Positions 34,458-44,168 of a DNA stretch of 64,000 nucleotides are shown here, in pieces. How positions within the stretch are numbered: the stretch's first letter is position 1; the number at the start of each line of letters is the position of its first letter. Position numbers and translations under genes: made by a program. This DNA is from Staphylococcus pettenkoferi (GTDB lineage Bacteria; Bacillota; Bacilli; Staphylococcales; Staphylococcaceae). The stretch lies in contig NZ_JANSKK010000005.1 of assembly GCF_026659735.1 (NCBI RefSeq), positions 124,001-188,000 on the forward strand, given 5' to 3'. Under the pieces are notes generated by a model, which made no database searches, was not told where the DNA came from, and saw nothing but the letters and a program-made list of their open reading frames with translations.

Positions 34458-36029
34458 TTATTTGCTCATATGTTTCTCTTGTTCTTTAACGTAGAATTCG
34501 TGTTGTTTCTCATTAGGCTGTAGAGACAAGCCTAGGAATTTCCGTTCGGCATTGGCGTCTTTGTAAAAGGCAATCATCATCATGATCACTACCACACTGA
34601 ATGGTAAGGCTGAGATGATTGCGGCAGATTGTAAGGCATCAAGTCCTGTGTCTCCGCCAGCTAAGAGTAAGACGTAAGCAATAGCAGCTAAGCCAATACC
34701 CCAAACAATTTTCACGAAGCCAGATGGATAAAGCGTACCAAATGACGTTTGAGAACCTAACACGTAGGTTGCTGAGTCAGCGGACGTGATGAAGAATGAT
34801 GATATCAATAGTAAGGCAATCATCGATAAGATGAAACTCATTGGTAAGTGACTGAAGATACCGAAGAGTTGTGTCTCAGGTGGCATTTCAAAGATCTTCT
34901 TATGTGCTTGTCCTACATGAATGCCTGTCGTACCGAATGCACTAAACCAAATGACACTCACAACGAATGGGGCACCTAATACAGCGATAGCGAACTCGCG
35001 GATACTGCGGCCTTTAGAAATACGGGCAATAAAGAGACCGACGAACGGACTCCAACTCATCCACCAGCCCCAGTAGTTCAGTGTCCATAACTGTAGCCAT
35101 TTCGATTTCTGATGGTTTAATGGCGCACTGTCTAAACTGATTTCGAAGAATGAATTGAGATAATGTCCTACGCCGTTCGTTAACGTATTTAAGATGAGTA
35201 CAGTTGGACCCACAATAAAGATTACGATAAGTAACAGCGCTGCGAAGAACATATTCAAGTTACTTAAATATTGAATCCCTTTGCTGAGACCACTCCAGGC
35301 ACTGTATAAGAACAGAACGGTCACGATTGCGATGATGATACCTTGAACGAGTTTATTATTTGGCAGTCCAAAGAGATAGTTCAAACCACCATTGATTTGC
35401 ATGGCACCTACCCCGAGTGAGACTGCCACACCGATAATTGTCGCGAAGACAGAGAGCGCATCAATGACGTCGCCCATCCAACCTTCTACTCTGTTGCCTA
35501 AAATAGGACGGAGTGTACGTGATATCAAGCCTTTCTCGCCTTTTCTAAACTGAGCGTAAGCCAGAGCTAAAGCTACGATGCCGTAGACGGCCCAAGGATG
35601 GAAACCGTAATCGAGGAACGAATACTTGAACGCATCTGCCATTGCTTTCTTCGTCTCAGGATCAGCAGTTGCAGGTGACAAGTAATCAGAAATCGGTTCC
35701 GACGCACCGTAGAAGACGAGACCGATACCCATACCTGCACTGAAGAGCATCGTAATCCAAGAAATTCTATTGAAATCAGGTTTGTCATCCGGCTTTCCTA
35801 GCTTAAGCTTGCCGATTGGGCTAAAGATTAGAAAGACGAAGAAACCTAAGATAACAGTATAAAGAAGCATGTAGTACCAACCGAAAGTGTGTGAAATCCA
35901 CGTAGCAATCGCACTTGAAATGCGACCAAATTGATCAGGGAATACAGCACCAAGAATGACGAGAATGCCAACAACACTCCCTGCATAAATAAAGACATTC
36001 GAGAACTTGCGACTTTGCGCTTGCAACAT
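34458..36029 (-). CDS. BCCT-family betaine/choline transporter
   Basis: This 523-residue transporter has 12 predicted helices of the betaine-choline-carnitine transporter family (OpuD/BetP group). GMGIGLVFYGASEP (about residues 100-113) is the Gly-rich helix that sets Na+ coupling in betaine carriers, and the WWMSWSPFVG segment is the substrate box. It takes up compatible solutes under osmotic stress. The start ATG has GGGAGGG upstream. OpuD-like betaine uptake is most likely; choline cannot be excluded. Confidence 0.9.
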   Translation of the reverse strand: MLQAQSRKFSNVFIYAGSVVGILVILGAVFPDQFGRISSAIATWISHTFGWYYMLLYTVILGFFVFLIFSPIGKLKLGKPDDKPDFNRISWITMLFSAGMGIGLVFYGASEPISDYLSPATADPETKKAMADAFKYSFLDYGFHPWAVYGIVALALAYAQFRKGEKGLISRTLRPILGNRVEGWMGDVIDALSVFATIIGVAVSLGVGAMQINGGLNYLFGLPNNKLVQGIIIAIVTVLFLYSAWSGLSKGIQYLSNLNMFFAALLLIVIFIVGPTVLILNTLTNGVGHYLNSFFEISLDSAPLNHQKSKWLQLWTLNYWGWWMSWSPFVGLFIARISKGRSIREFAIAVLGAPFVVSVIWFSAFGTTGIHVGQAHKKIFEMPPETQLFGIFSHLPMSFILSMIALLLISSFFITSADSATYVLGSQTSFGTLYPSGFVKIVWGIGLAAIAYVLLLAGGDTGLDALQSAAIISALPFSVVVIMMMIAFYKDANAERKFLGLSLQPNEKQHEFYVKEQEKHMSK

Positions 36030-36144
36030 GAAACCCTCCCAATATGTAAAGTCAGATGTGCTTACGATAACATACTAGGAATTGAGTTCAATTTATTGCG
36101 TTCCACAACTACTAGAAAATTTAATTGATGTGGTCGGAAAATAT

Positions 36145-36174
36145 TAAAAAATAGAGAGCAGGAAGTCTGCCCTC
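36145..36174 (-). terminator. Terminator of the MFS gene
   Basis: On the minus strand GAGGGCAG ... CTGCTCTC is followed by TATTTTTT. Confidence 0.7.
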
Positions 36175-36185
36175 CGTGTAAAAGT

Positions 36186-37322
36186 CTAATCACTTAATTT
36201 AATATTCACTAATTGTATGAGTGTACCTAATAAAGCGATAATACAAGCACCGTAGATTAACATATTTATTGACTGCGTTTGCGCAAGCACAAGCCCTCCT
36301 AAAGCAGATCCGATTGCACTCCCTAGATAATTTAAAGAACTATTTAATGCAACAGAGGCGGCGCCGTGTTCTGGGTGGTTATCGAGTAAAATATGTTGTT
36401 GAGGGGCTTGCGTTGCCCAGCCCATAGCTCCCCATATAATAAAAGGAAGCAAATTAAGTAATGGTATGTGAATCAACAATGGAATTAAAATAATACTCAA
36501 GGACAAAACTCCCATAATACTAACCATGACAGCGTTAGTATTTTTAAATTTATCTAAAATAGCTCCAATACCAAAACTCCCGATAAGTCCTCCGATACCC
36601 CAACTCGTAAGAAATAAAGAGATGTATAGAGGGGATAAAAACGTGGTAATTACATCTGCTAAATAGGTATAAAGACCTAAACTAGCTATGGCGGCACAAA
36701 TTGTAACCGATACAACTCGCAACACATGCGGATGAATAAATAATTTAAGACGTGCACTCAAACTAGGAGGTGCAGGCATTTTAAAATTGGGAAGTAAAAA
36801 AGATATACTTATCAAAGCTATGATTCCAAGAAGAATAATAACGACTATTGAGATTCGCCAGTTAAAAAACCTTGCTAATTGTAATCCTGTTGGCACGCCG
36901 ATAACAGTGCCTACACTCATACCTCCTACAGTAAATGCGAGTGCCTTACCTTTATGACGAGACGGCACTAAAAAACCGGCTGAACTAATAGCTATAGGAG
37001 AAAATAAGCCAGCTCCCAGTCCAGCAATACAACGTGAAATAATATAAAGTATGTAATTCGTTGATAATACAGTTAATATATTTGCACCACTAAACAGTAT
37101 TAATGCCAATATCAGACTCTTCTTGACTGATACTTTAGCTAATACAGTTGAAAATAAAGGCGCAGATATAGCAAAGCACAAGGTAAATACTGTCACACCT
37201 TGTCCTGCTTCGGCACTTGATTTACGAAAAGCTTGACCAATGTTTGGTAATAAACCTGCAACAATATATGTATCCATTCCTAACGCAAACATTCCTAAAG
37301 TTAAAATCCAAATTTTTCTCAT
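36186..37322 (-). CDS. MFS drug/sugar efflux transporter (DHA1-like)
   Basis: This 378-residue protein has 12 helices of the DHA1 group (AraJ/CmlA-like efflux). GMDTYIVAGLLP at the first helix and RCIAGLGAGLFSP in helix four are typical. It is AT-rich and divergent from a LysR gene, the usual setting of a regulated exporter. The substrate is unknown. Confidence 0.8.
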   Translation of the reverse strand: MRKIWILTLGMFALGMDTYIVAGLLPNIGQAFRKSSAEAGQGVTVFTLCFAISAPLFSTVLAKVSVKKSLILALILFSGANILTVLSTNYILYIISRCIAGLGAGLFSPIAISSAGFLVPSRHKGKALAFTVGGMSVGTVIGVPTGLQLARFFNWRISIVVIILLGIIALISISFLLPNFKMPAPPSLSARLKLFIHPHVLRVVSVTICAAIASLGLYTYLADVITTFLSPLYISLFLTSWGIGGLIGSFGIGAILDKFKNTNAVMVSIMGVLSLSIILIPLLIHIPLLNLLPFIIWGAMGWATQAPQQHILLDNHPEHGAASVALNSSLNYLGSAIGSALGGLVLAQTQSINMLIYGACIIALLGTLIQLVNIKLSD

Positions 37323-37512
37323 ATCACATTATCCTCTCAATTTAATATAATCGTGTTATGGTTCTTTATAGGAAATACTCGTACTTAATGAAGTAGTGGG
37401 TCTTGATGTTAAGATTGAGCTCATAATGTAAGACTAGTAATAAAATCTATTGTTAGGAATAATGATCTAGTTCTATGGGGATTTAACTAAAAGTTAAAAG
37501 AGAGGTCGTCGT

Positions 37513-38352
37513 ATGCATTTAGATTATATTGTGGATATGAAGAGAGTAGCTGAATTGCAAAGTATTAATAAGGCAGCGCGATATTTGAATATCAGTACAC
37601 CAGCGTTGAGTAAAAGAATTAAATGTATAGAAGATTATTTTGAATGTAAGCTGTTTTATAGAAGCGCTAAAGGAATATATTTAACTGAAGCGGGAGAGAT
37701 AGTGGTACGAAAGTTAAACGATATTCATAAGGAAATACATAATTTAAAACGCGATATTAATAAAGATACTTCTTCAAAATTAAGGATAGGTGTACTACCT
37801 AGTTATTTTTTATATCAAATAGAGAAGAATTCGTCTCCACTTTTAGATGAAGGTTTAACTATTAATGTGGAAAGTACAACTCAAATATTACTTTCTGGCT
37901 TACATGAAGCGAAGGTTGATGCGGTAATTGGGGATTTAGAGTCAGTTAAAAGCAATAATTTGATTTGTAAGACTTTATACTCTGAGGGATATAATCTTAT
38001 TTATTCTCGAAGTTTATTTGAAGCATTAAAAAGTGAAATTTGTATTGAAGAAATAGAAGGAGCTACACTCTTTGTACTAAATCCTCCGTGCGACACTTTG
38101 AATTTTATTAAGGAAAATTTCAACTTTAATAGAGTGAATATGGAATATAAAGATAATCTAGATTCAATTTTAGCCGATGTAAGAATGGGGAATGGTTATA
38201 CGATACTGCCCGACTCTCTAAGATATAAAGCTGATAAATTAAATTTAGATTATTTGAAGATTAAATCTAAGGAAAGAGCTGTTGGAGTAATGAGTTATAA
38301 CGAAGCTCTAGTGAAAACGGTGAGTGAGAAGTTATATTCTAGTTTAAATTAA
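37513..38352 (+). CDS. LysR-family regulator divergent from MFS gene
   Basis: This 279-residue LysR-type regulator has an N-terminal winged HTH (SINKAARYLNISTPALSKRIKCIEDYF, about 18-44) and a short effector-binding domain. It is AT-rich like the MFS gene across the divergent 190-base gap. It probably controls that exporter, and both may have been acquired together. Confidence 0.85.
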   Translation: MHLDYIVDMKRVAELQSINKAARYLNISTPALSKRIKCIEDYFECKLFYRSAKGIYLTEAGEIVVRKLNDIHKEIHNLKRDINKDTSSKLRIGVLPSYFLYQIEKNSSPLLDEGLTINVESTTQILLSGLHEAKVDAVIGDLESVKSNNLICKTLYSEGYNLIYSRSLFEALKSEICIEEIEGATLFVLNPPCDTLNFIKENFNFNRVNMEYKDNLDSILADVRMGNGYTILPDSLRYKADKLNLDYLKIKSKERAVGVMSYNEALVKTVSEKLYSSLN

Positions 38353-38396
38353 TGGGTGAATAACAACTTTAGAGTGGTTTAAATTAACGTTGTAGT

Positions 38397-38524
38397 TGTT
38401 TCCAGGACGACTCAACACGTAAGATGGAACGTGGCTACATGATAATCCATTCTTGGAGTGCTTTGAGCGAGAAGCATTAGTTGAGTGTAGCCCCATCAGC
38501 AAGGAAGAGTCGTCAAGAAAACAA
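38397..38524 (-). repeat. Palindromic structured element, copy 4, opposite strand
   Basis: This copy lies between the convergent LysR and SDR genes. Ends TTGTTT/AAACAA and outer helix GACGACTC (38406-38413)/GAGTCGTC (38507-38514) enclose GGCTACA (38433-38439)/TGTAGCC (38486-38492). On the minus strand the core is CTCAACTAA (38485-38477) and TGGATTATC (38449-38441), as in copies 1-3 apart from one base. The apical stem is TGCTT/AAGCA. It lies more than 11 kb from the other copies. Confidence 0.75.
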
Positions 38525-38544
38525 ATACTTTAGGCACTTAACTT

Positions 38545-39336
38545 TTATCCTTTTCCACCCATAAAGGCAGGATAGTTGGTCATACCGCCATCCACATAAA
38601 TCGTCGTGCCGTGAATATAGCTCGCTAAATCGGAAGCTAAGAAGAGTGCAGTGTTAGAAATATGATGCGGTTCACCAATTTCACGTGCCGGAATCATCTT
38701 CAACGTTTCTTCGCGCGTCTCTGGTTCCTCAAATTTCTCACGCGTACGCTCAGTCATAATCGCACCTGGTGAAATATTATTGATGCGAATACCGTGTTGC
38801 GCATATTCCATCGACATCGTCTCCATCATCAGTTTCACGCCACCTTTACTAGCGGCATAGCTGACATAGTTCGGCCAAGGAATCGTGTCGTGAACGGAAG
38901 AAATATTAATGATGACACCTTTCTTATCCTCACTCAAGAACTGTTTGATCGCCGCTTGAGAACCTAAGAACGCACCCGTCAAATTGACGTCTGTCACTTT
39001 CTGCCAGTCTTTGAGTGACATTTCATGCGTTGGGATAGGTTGCTCGTAACCTGCGTTGTTAATAAAGATGTCCAACGTGCCAAACTGCTTCACTGTTTCC
39101 TCAACGAGATGTGCCATGTCTTCTTCTTTCGTTACGTCGCCTTGGATTTGGATGGCTTGTCCACCTGCTTCTTCAATGGTTTGTATCGCTTGTTGCACTG
39201 TCTCATCGTGATTAGAACTGCGCACGTTCATCACGACTTTCGCTTGTTCTTTACCAAAGGCTTGTGCCATGTCGGCGCCAAGTCCACTTCCTGCGCCTGT
39301 GATGACGACCACTTTATCTTCAATATCTGTAAACAT
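38545..39336 (-). CDS. Short-chain dehydrogenase, glucose 1-dehydrogenase-like
   Basis: This 263-residue classical SDR has TGAGSGLG (13-20), NNAG near 91, and the YxxxK pair (YAASK). Its overall sequence resembles Bacillus glucose 1-dehydrogenases, which oxidise beta-D-glucose with NAD(P)+. The ATG lies behind a GGAGGAGG site. It is a monocistronic gene, and the substrate is not proven by motif. Confidence 0.8.
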   Translation of the reverse strand: MFTDIEDKVVVITGAGSGLGADMAQAFGKEQAKVVMNVRSSNHDETVQQAIQTIEEAGGQAIQIQGDVTKEEDMAHLVEETVKQFGTLDIFINNAGYEQPIPTHEMSLKDWQKVTDVNLTGAFLGSQAAIKQFLSEDKKGVIINISSVHDTIPWPNYVSYAASKGGVKLMMETMSMEYAQHGIRINNISPGAIMTERTREKFEEPETREETLKMIPAREIGEPHHISNTALFLASDLASYIHGTTIYVDGGMTNYPAFMGGKG

Positions 39337-39601
39337 TACTTTTCCTCCTCCGCTAAACTACGCTATTTTATGTAAAATGAGCGCGTTGTAGCTCACGCTT
39401 TTTTAAAATTTGTAGAAGTCATTTTAACAACAACTTTATTACTTGTTCTATTACAGTATTTCCAAGTTAAAGAGGGGTTATAACTTGCCTCGGGAAAATT
39501 TTACTCAAAGCCTATTCCAATATAGCGGGAGGGGTGCGGATGGGGTATAATAAACGTTAAAGGTTTAGAAAATTCAGATTCGAAATCAAGGTGAAAGATA
39601 A

Positions 39602-40540
39602 ATGGAGTTAAGTAAAGGTTTGGCTGCGTATCGTGCGCAGATGAAAGATGCGATAGGGTTAGATATATTAGATCACGGCTTCACTAAGGAAGAAAGCCAA
39701 CGTATCTTTAAGTATGTACATCAATTTCTGCCCCAAGTGGCACATGTGGAGGCTCGGACGATTAATCCTACTGGAAATCAGCCGATATATATGCGTATCT
39801 ACACACCTACAACGTTACAGACGAGACGTGCGGTGATTCTCTATCACGGTGGAGGTTGGCGTGGAGGTTCGCTCGATACGATTGAACTACCTGCGCGAGA
39901 ACTTGCGGAACGATTGGGTTGTAAAGTCTTCTCTGTGACATATCGTTTAGCGCCTGAACACAAATTCCCTCGAGGTCTAGAGGATTGTTATCAAGCTGCA
40001 TTGTGGATTGCTGAACATGCGGAAGCGTACGATATTGATCCGAAACATCTCATGGGTATAGGTGAAAGTGCAGGTGCGAATCTTGTGACTGCGGTTGCGA
40101 TAAAACTTGAGGATGAACATGCGGACTTTCAATTTGATAAGGTCGTTCTCTTTTACCCAGCGCTAGATGGACGTGTGTTGACGAATGACACAGATGAGAA
40201 CTATCCAAGTATGAATCGCTTCAAAGATGGTCCGCAAATTTCACGTGGTTCAATGCAAAGTTGTTATGACATGTATGTTGAGGAAACACAAGAGGTACAT
40301 CATCCGTACGTTTCTCCTGTATTAGCACAGGATTTATCCGCTTTTCCAGCAACCATCATTTACGCTGCTGAACTTGATCCACTCTGTGATGAAGGGGTCA
40401 CATTTGGGCATCAATTGGCTGACCAAGGTGTAGCTGTAACGACGAAAGTTATGCCAAAACTGATTCACGCGTTCTTCCTCTATCCATTGGAAGAGCTAGA
40501 CGCTGTGTATCAAGAACTCAATGATTTCAACCAATCATAG
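39602..40540 (+). CDS. Alpha/beta hydrolase, HSL-type esterase
   Basis: This 312-residue esterase of the hormone-sensitive-lipase group has HGGGW (oxyanion loop, near residue 82), the nucleophile motif GESAG near 158, and the Asp/His in ELDPLCD and LIHAF near the C-terminus. It is cytosolic and probably hydrolyses short acyl esters. The following small membrane-protein genes are close and may share its transcript. Confidence 0.85.
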   Translation: MELSKGLAAYRAQMKDAIGLDILDHGFTKEESQRIFKYVHQFLPQVAHVEARTINPTGNQPIYMRIYTPTTLQTRRAVILYHGGGWRGGSLDTIELPARELAERLGCKVFSVTYRLAPEHKFPRGLEDCYQAALWIAEHAEAYDIDPKHLMGIGESAGANLVTAVAIKLEDEHADFQFDKVVLFYPALDGRVLTNDTDENYPSMNRFKDGPQISRGSMQSCYDMYVEETQEVHHPYVSPVLAQDLSAFPATIIYAAELDPLCDEGVTFGHQLADQGVAVTTKVMPKLIHAFFLYPLEELDAVYQELNDFNQS

Positions 40541-40576
40541 AAGTAAGATATCATCGAAGACAAGGAGAGGGACGAG

Positions 40577-41023
40577 ATTAACATACTCAGAATCACAACC
40601 ATTGCCTTAGCAATCGCGCTCGTGACGCAATTAGTGAAGGTCCATCTGACAGATCATCATAAAGATCAAGCGTGGACGTCATACGTAGAAGATCAGCATG
40701 AGCGTATTGAGCTATTTACCCGTTATAACTACCAGCATGTGGACGATCTGGATATCCGACTTGGAAAGTTGCAAGATCGTCAAGCGACACCATCTCTGAC
40801 AGTGAAGGTACGTGTTAATCACAGCTGGAAACGTTATTTAGATGTACATTTAACGCAAGATACACCCTTTGATGGCAAGTCGGCTGAGAGTAGTCCAGAG
40901 CTACGTAAATGGCAGCGTTATCGAAAGTTGGTTACTGTAGATGAGATCGTGAACACGATGCACGCTCAGTCTGTGAGTGAGGCTTTAGCACAGCTGCAGA
41001 AAGAGGGTGCGCATCATGACTAG
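40577..41023 (+). CDS. Small anchored protein of unknown function, possible ATT start
   Basis: The reading frame without an ATG begins best at an ATT (40577) six bases after AGGAGAGG. That start would add an N-terminal membrane segment (ILRITTIALAIALVTQLVK), absent if the downstream GTG at 40622 is used. The body is charged and has no motif I recognise. The gene overlaps the next one by eight bases. Treat the start as unresolved. Confidence 0.55.
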   Translation: MNILRITTIALAIALVTQLVKVHLTDHHKDQAWTSYVEDQHERIELFTRYNYQHVDDLDIRLGKLQDRQATPSLTVKVRVNHSWKRYLDVHLTQDTPFDGKSAESSPELRKWQRYRKLVTVDEIVNTMHAQSVSEALAQLQKEGAHHD

Positions 41024-41327
41024 ACTTCAATATATTATGCGAAGAGGGATGGGCATTGTCGGCATACTCTTCGTCATCTATACCGTCGCTGTGTTGCTCT
41101 TATTGTTTGCTAATTTGATTGCATTGTTCTTTATGCCGCTCATGATCTTTCTGTTAAAAGCCTGGTGCTTGAAGGCAGCCATCTTCGTGGTCATTGGTGC
41201 AGTCGTAGCGGTCATCAACTCATTTATTCGAGAAACGAAGTATCACTCTCAAAGTATTCTGTTACTGTATTGTATAACGTTATTCTGTTTAGTGATGGCA
41301 ACTGAGATTATCAAACACATCAATTAA
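41016..41327 (+). CDS. Small membrane protein of unknown function
   Basis: It encodes 103 residues with three hydrophobic helices. No family is recognised. The ATG at 41016 (behind AGAGGG) overlaps the preceding frame by eight bases, so the two are translationally linked. Confidence 0.6.
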   Translation: MTRLQYIMRRGMGIVGILFVIYTVAVLLLLFANLIALFFMPLMIFLLKAWCLKAAIFVVIGAVVAVINSFIRETKYHSQSILLLYCITLFCLVMATEIIKHIN

Positions 41328-41355
41328 TTTGAGCACATGATAAGGAGGTAGCAGT

Positions 41356-41787
41356 TTGCCACGCGATAAACGTTTCTATCTATATTACGCGCTATGGGGC
41401 ATTGCATTAACACTGATGCTTTACGTCATCTTTGTAGTAATGGATCATCTCTTTCACATGCATCTTGCGGCATTGCTGTTGAATTTAGATTTCTTATTAG
41501 ACCCTGACGCTACACCATTTGTGTTAGAACTGTTGTGTCATTTATGCATTACGCTCGTGATTCTAGCGGTGAGTTTATGGGTCGACCGCCACAGAGACTG
41601 GAGTTTCAAGGGTTGGCTAGCTATCTTAGCTATATTTTTCGTAGCCCTTTATCCATTAATGATATGGTTATCCCAACGTGAGATTTTCCAATATCACTTC
41701 GGTGCGCATGTGTTATGGAGCGTAGGCCACTTCATCTTTCTAGGTTTGATGGCAGGCGTAGTGAAGCACAGTAGACGTTTTGAGTAA
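41356..41787 (+). CDS. Four-helix membrane protein of unknown function
   Basis: It encodes 143 residues with four predicted helices. It starts with TTG behind a strong AAGGAGG. I do not recognise the family. It ends the small-membrane-protein cluster and is followed by the crt leader. Confidence 0.6.
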   Translation: MPRDKRFYLYYALWGIALTLMLYVIFVVMDHLFHMHLAALLLNLDFLLDPDATPFVLELLCHLCITLVILAVSLWVDRHRDWSFKGWLAILAIFFVALYPLMIWLSQREIFQYHFGAHVLWSVGHFIFLGLMAGVVKHSRRFE

Positions 41788-41852
41788 GGGGATTCGAGCC
41801 TAGGAGGATGTCGGTAAAATGTTTGAGGACTGCAAGAATTTTTAAAAGATTT

Positions 41853-41998
41853 TTGACAAACTGATATTTTTCAACAAAATAGGGTAATACTATATCTAAG
41901 TGGAATAAGAGAACTTAATTTAGATACTAATTCACATACGTTAATGGGACGAGGTGATTAATTATTTGATGACAAATAGTTAATCACTCGTCCCTTTT
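41853..41998 (+). promoter_or_regulatory. Candidate promoter and leader hairpin upstream of crtO
   Basis: A -35 TTGACA (41853-41858) with a weak -10 CAAAAT (16 bases on), or a sigma-B-like GGGTAA (41882-41887), precedes crtO. A perfect hairpin GGGACGA ... TCGTCCC (41946-41994) with TTTT follows before crtO, so the leader can end as a short RNA or be read through. In S. aureus crtO is sigma-B controlled; the site here is only weakly like that. Confidence 0.4.
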
Positions 41999-42040
41999 CA
42001 CTCAAAAGGAACTAAATTGTGCTAAAGAGAGTTGAGGAAG

Positions 42041-42517
42041 ATGAAACGATTAGTGCTGAAAAATATAGTAGGATGGTTTCTCGTACATATGATTGTATCG
42101 ATAGGGGTAGCACTCATCCCGACCCAGCAACTTCGACGCATACGTCCTTACTTTCGCAACTTTAGAAATGAAGCGGATGTGCTAAAGCGTTATCTACATA
42201 TTCGCCGATGGAAAGATCAATTACCCGAAAGTTCTCAATTTCTCTTCTTAAGTTATGATAAATCTCACTTTAACGAACATACTGAGGATTTAATCGAACG
42301 CTTTCTTCTCGAAGTCAATCGTGCAGAACTGACACATTGGCTTTCGATGGCGCCTTTTCCGCTCTTCTTCTTGTGGAACCCGCCTCGTTATCGCGCCATT
42401 CATGTTGTTTACGCTGTGATAAGCAATCTGCCATTTATTTTAGTACAACGTTATAATCGCATACGACTTGAACGTGTGCTTAAGAAGATGAACCAACGTC
42501 ACTCTAAGACGCCATAA
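42041..42517 (+). CDS. crtO: CrtO, acyltransferase of staphyloxanthin synthesis
   Basis: This protein of 158 residues matches glycosyl-4,4'-diaponeurosporenoate acyltransferase, which adds the fatty acid in the last step of staphyloxanthin assembly. It has a hydrophobic N-terminus and FFLWNPPRYRAIH in the C-terminal part. I chose the ATG at 42041; a TTG nine bases upstream is in frame. It opens the crt operon, with no intact crt gene before it. Confidence 0.82.
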   Translation: MKRLVLKNIVGWFLVHMIVSIGVALIPTQQLRRIRPYFRNFRNEADVLKRYLHIRRWKDQLPESSQFLFLSYDKSHFNEHTEDLIERFLLEVNRAELTHWLSMAPFPLFFLWNPPRYRAIHVVYAVISNLPFILVQRYNRIRLERVLKKMNQRHSKTP

Positions 42518-42656
42518 CTGAAATCGTTATAGAGTGAAGTGGGAGCCTACGATATTTCTTAGTCATTTTACCTCTCGTAAGTAACTGAAGTGAATCGTGT
42601 TCAACATACGGCAACAACGCTTTAACAAGACTATCTCGCAATGAAAGGGTGATAAT

Positions 42657-44168
42657 GTGACTCGTGTAATTGTCATTGGCGCTGGTGTAGCAGGATTAGC
42701 TAGTGCGCTAAGACTGCAGAACGAAGGTTATCAAGTCACGATTGTGGAGAAGCAATCTCACGTCGGTGGAAAGATGAATCGCGTGGACTTTGATGGCTAT
42801 ACCTTTGATTTAGGGCCCACCATAGTTATGATGCCTGAGCTTTATCGTGAAATCTTTGAACTCACAGGCGTAGATGCGGACGACTATATCCCGATGCGAC
42901 GTTTAGATCCTATGTATAGTAGCTACTTCGATCATGGTCAAACGCGTTTCGAAGTCTCGAATGATTTGGTTAAGATGCGCGAGATGTTCGAATCTGTGAG
43001 CGAAGCGGATGCAGCAGGCTTTCTGCGTTATCTCAGTGATTTATACTCACGCTTTCTGACAGCGAAGGATTACTTTCTTCAACGGTCCTTTAATCGTAAA
43101 AGAGATTTCTACAACTTTACCACTTTGTATCAAGGCATGAAGTTAAAAACGTTAAATAGTGCAGAGAAGTTGCTTCAAAAATATATTTCAGATCAACGTA
43201 TGCGTCAGATGATCAGCTTTCAAACGCTTTATATTGGTATTTCTCCACATAAAGGGCCATCACTCTATACGATTATTCCTCTCATCGAATTTGTTTATGG
43301 CGTGTGGTTTATCCAAGGGGGCATGCGTACGATGGCTGAAAGTATGGCACGCCGGTTTAAAGAGATGGGCGGCGATATTCAACTCGAAACACCAGTTACA
43401 GACATTTGCGTGTCAGAGGGCACAGTTCAAGGTGTCCAAACCCCAGAAGGCAGATTGGCGTCAGACATTGTCTTGTGTAATGCAGACTTCCCATATGCGA
43501 TGAAATATTTATTAGAGGAACCCCAACACAAAGGGAACTATCCAGACAAGAAGATAGATCGCATGGACTACTCTTGTTCTTGCCTAGTGTTCTATTTTGG
43601 TATGGATCAGAAATTTAATGCGCTATCGACTGTTCACAACTTCGTCTTCTCTGAGAATTTAGACCGCAATATTCATCAAATATTCGAGGGCGACGTCATT
43701 ACTGATCCATCTCTATATTTTTATGTCGCATCGCAATTAGATCCGTCACTTGCACCTGAAGGGAAAGACGGTATTTATGTGCTGATGCCAGTGTCGAATA
43801 CGCAAGTAATGAAGTATCAGTGGACGGAAGCAATGACGGACTATTATCGTCAGAAAGTATTGGATAAAATGTCAGAGCTGCCAGAGTTTGAACACTTTGC
43901 GCAACATATTCAGTCAGAGCGTGTAACAACGCCTAAAGATTTCGAACAAGACTTCAATGCCTATTACGGCGCTACATTTGGTTTAATGCCGACATTGGCG
44001 CAAAGTAATCATTTACGCCCTCAAAGTAAGTCGGCTAACGTGCGTGGACTTTACTTCACGGGGAGCAGTACACATCCTGGCGCTGGTGTGCCGATCGTCT
44101 TATTATCCGCGAAGATTGCTGTAGAGGAGATAGTAAAAGATGCACGAGGAGGTCATTATGAAAAATAG
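42657..44168 (+). CDS. crtN: CrtN, dehydrosqualene (diapophytoene) desaturase
   Basis: This 503-residue FAD enzyme turns 4,4'-diapophytoene into 4,4'-diaponeurosporene. The GAGVAGL dinucleotide motif opens the protein (7-13), LGPTIVMMP lies near 56, FQTLYIGI near 190 and FGLMPTLAQSN near 445; these match CrtN, not CrtP. The GTG start has AAAGGGTG upstream. It overlaps crtM by 11 bases. Confidence 0.93.
   Translation: MTRVIVIGAGVAGLASALRLQNEGYQVTIVEKQSHVGGKMNRVDFDGYTFDLGPTIVMMPELYREIFELTGVDADDYIPMRRLDPMYSSYFDHGQTRFEVSNDLVKMREMFESVSEADAAGFLRYLSDLYSRFLTAKDYFLQRSFNRKRDFYNFTTLYQGMKLKTLNSAEKLLQKYISDQRMRQMISFQTLYIGISPHKGPSLYTIIPLIEFVYGVWFIQGGMRTMAESMARRFKEMGGDIQLETPVTDICVSEGTVQGVQTPEGRLASDIVLCNADFPYAMKYLLEEPQHKGNYPDKKIDRMDYSCSCLVFYFGMDQKFNALSTVHNFVFSENLDRNIHQIFEGDVITDPSLYFYVASQLDPSLAPEGKDGIYVLMPVSNTQVMKYQWTEAMTDYYRQKVLDKMSELPEFEHFAQHIQSERVTTPKDFEQDFNAYYGATFGLMPTLAQSNHLRPQSKSANVRGLYFTGSSTHPGAGVPIVLLSAKIAVEEIVKDARGGHYEK

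Noticed and set aside
42657..44168. CrtP assignment for this gene
   Set aside because: The LGPTIVMMP, QTLYIGI and FGLMPTLAQSN stretches match CrtN; the CrtP-type PASSGYVMHLG is in the protein at 44999.
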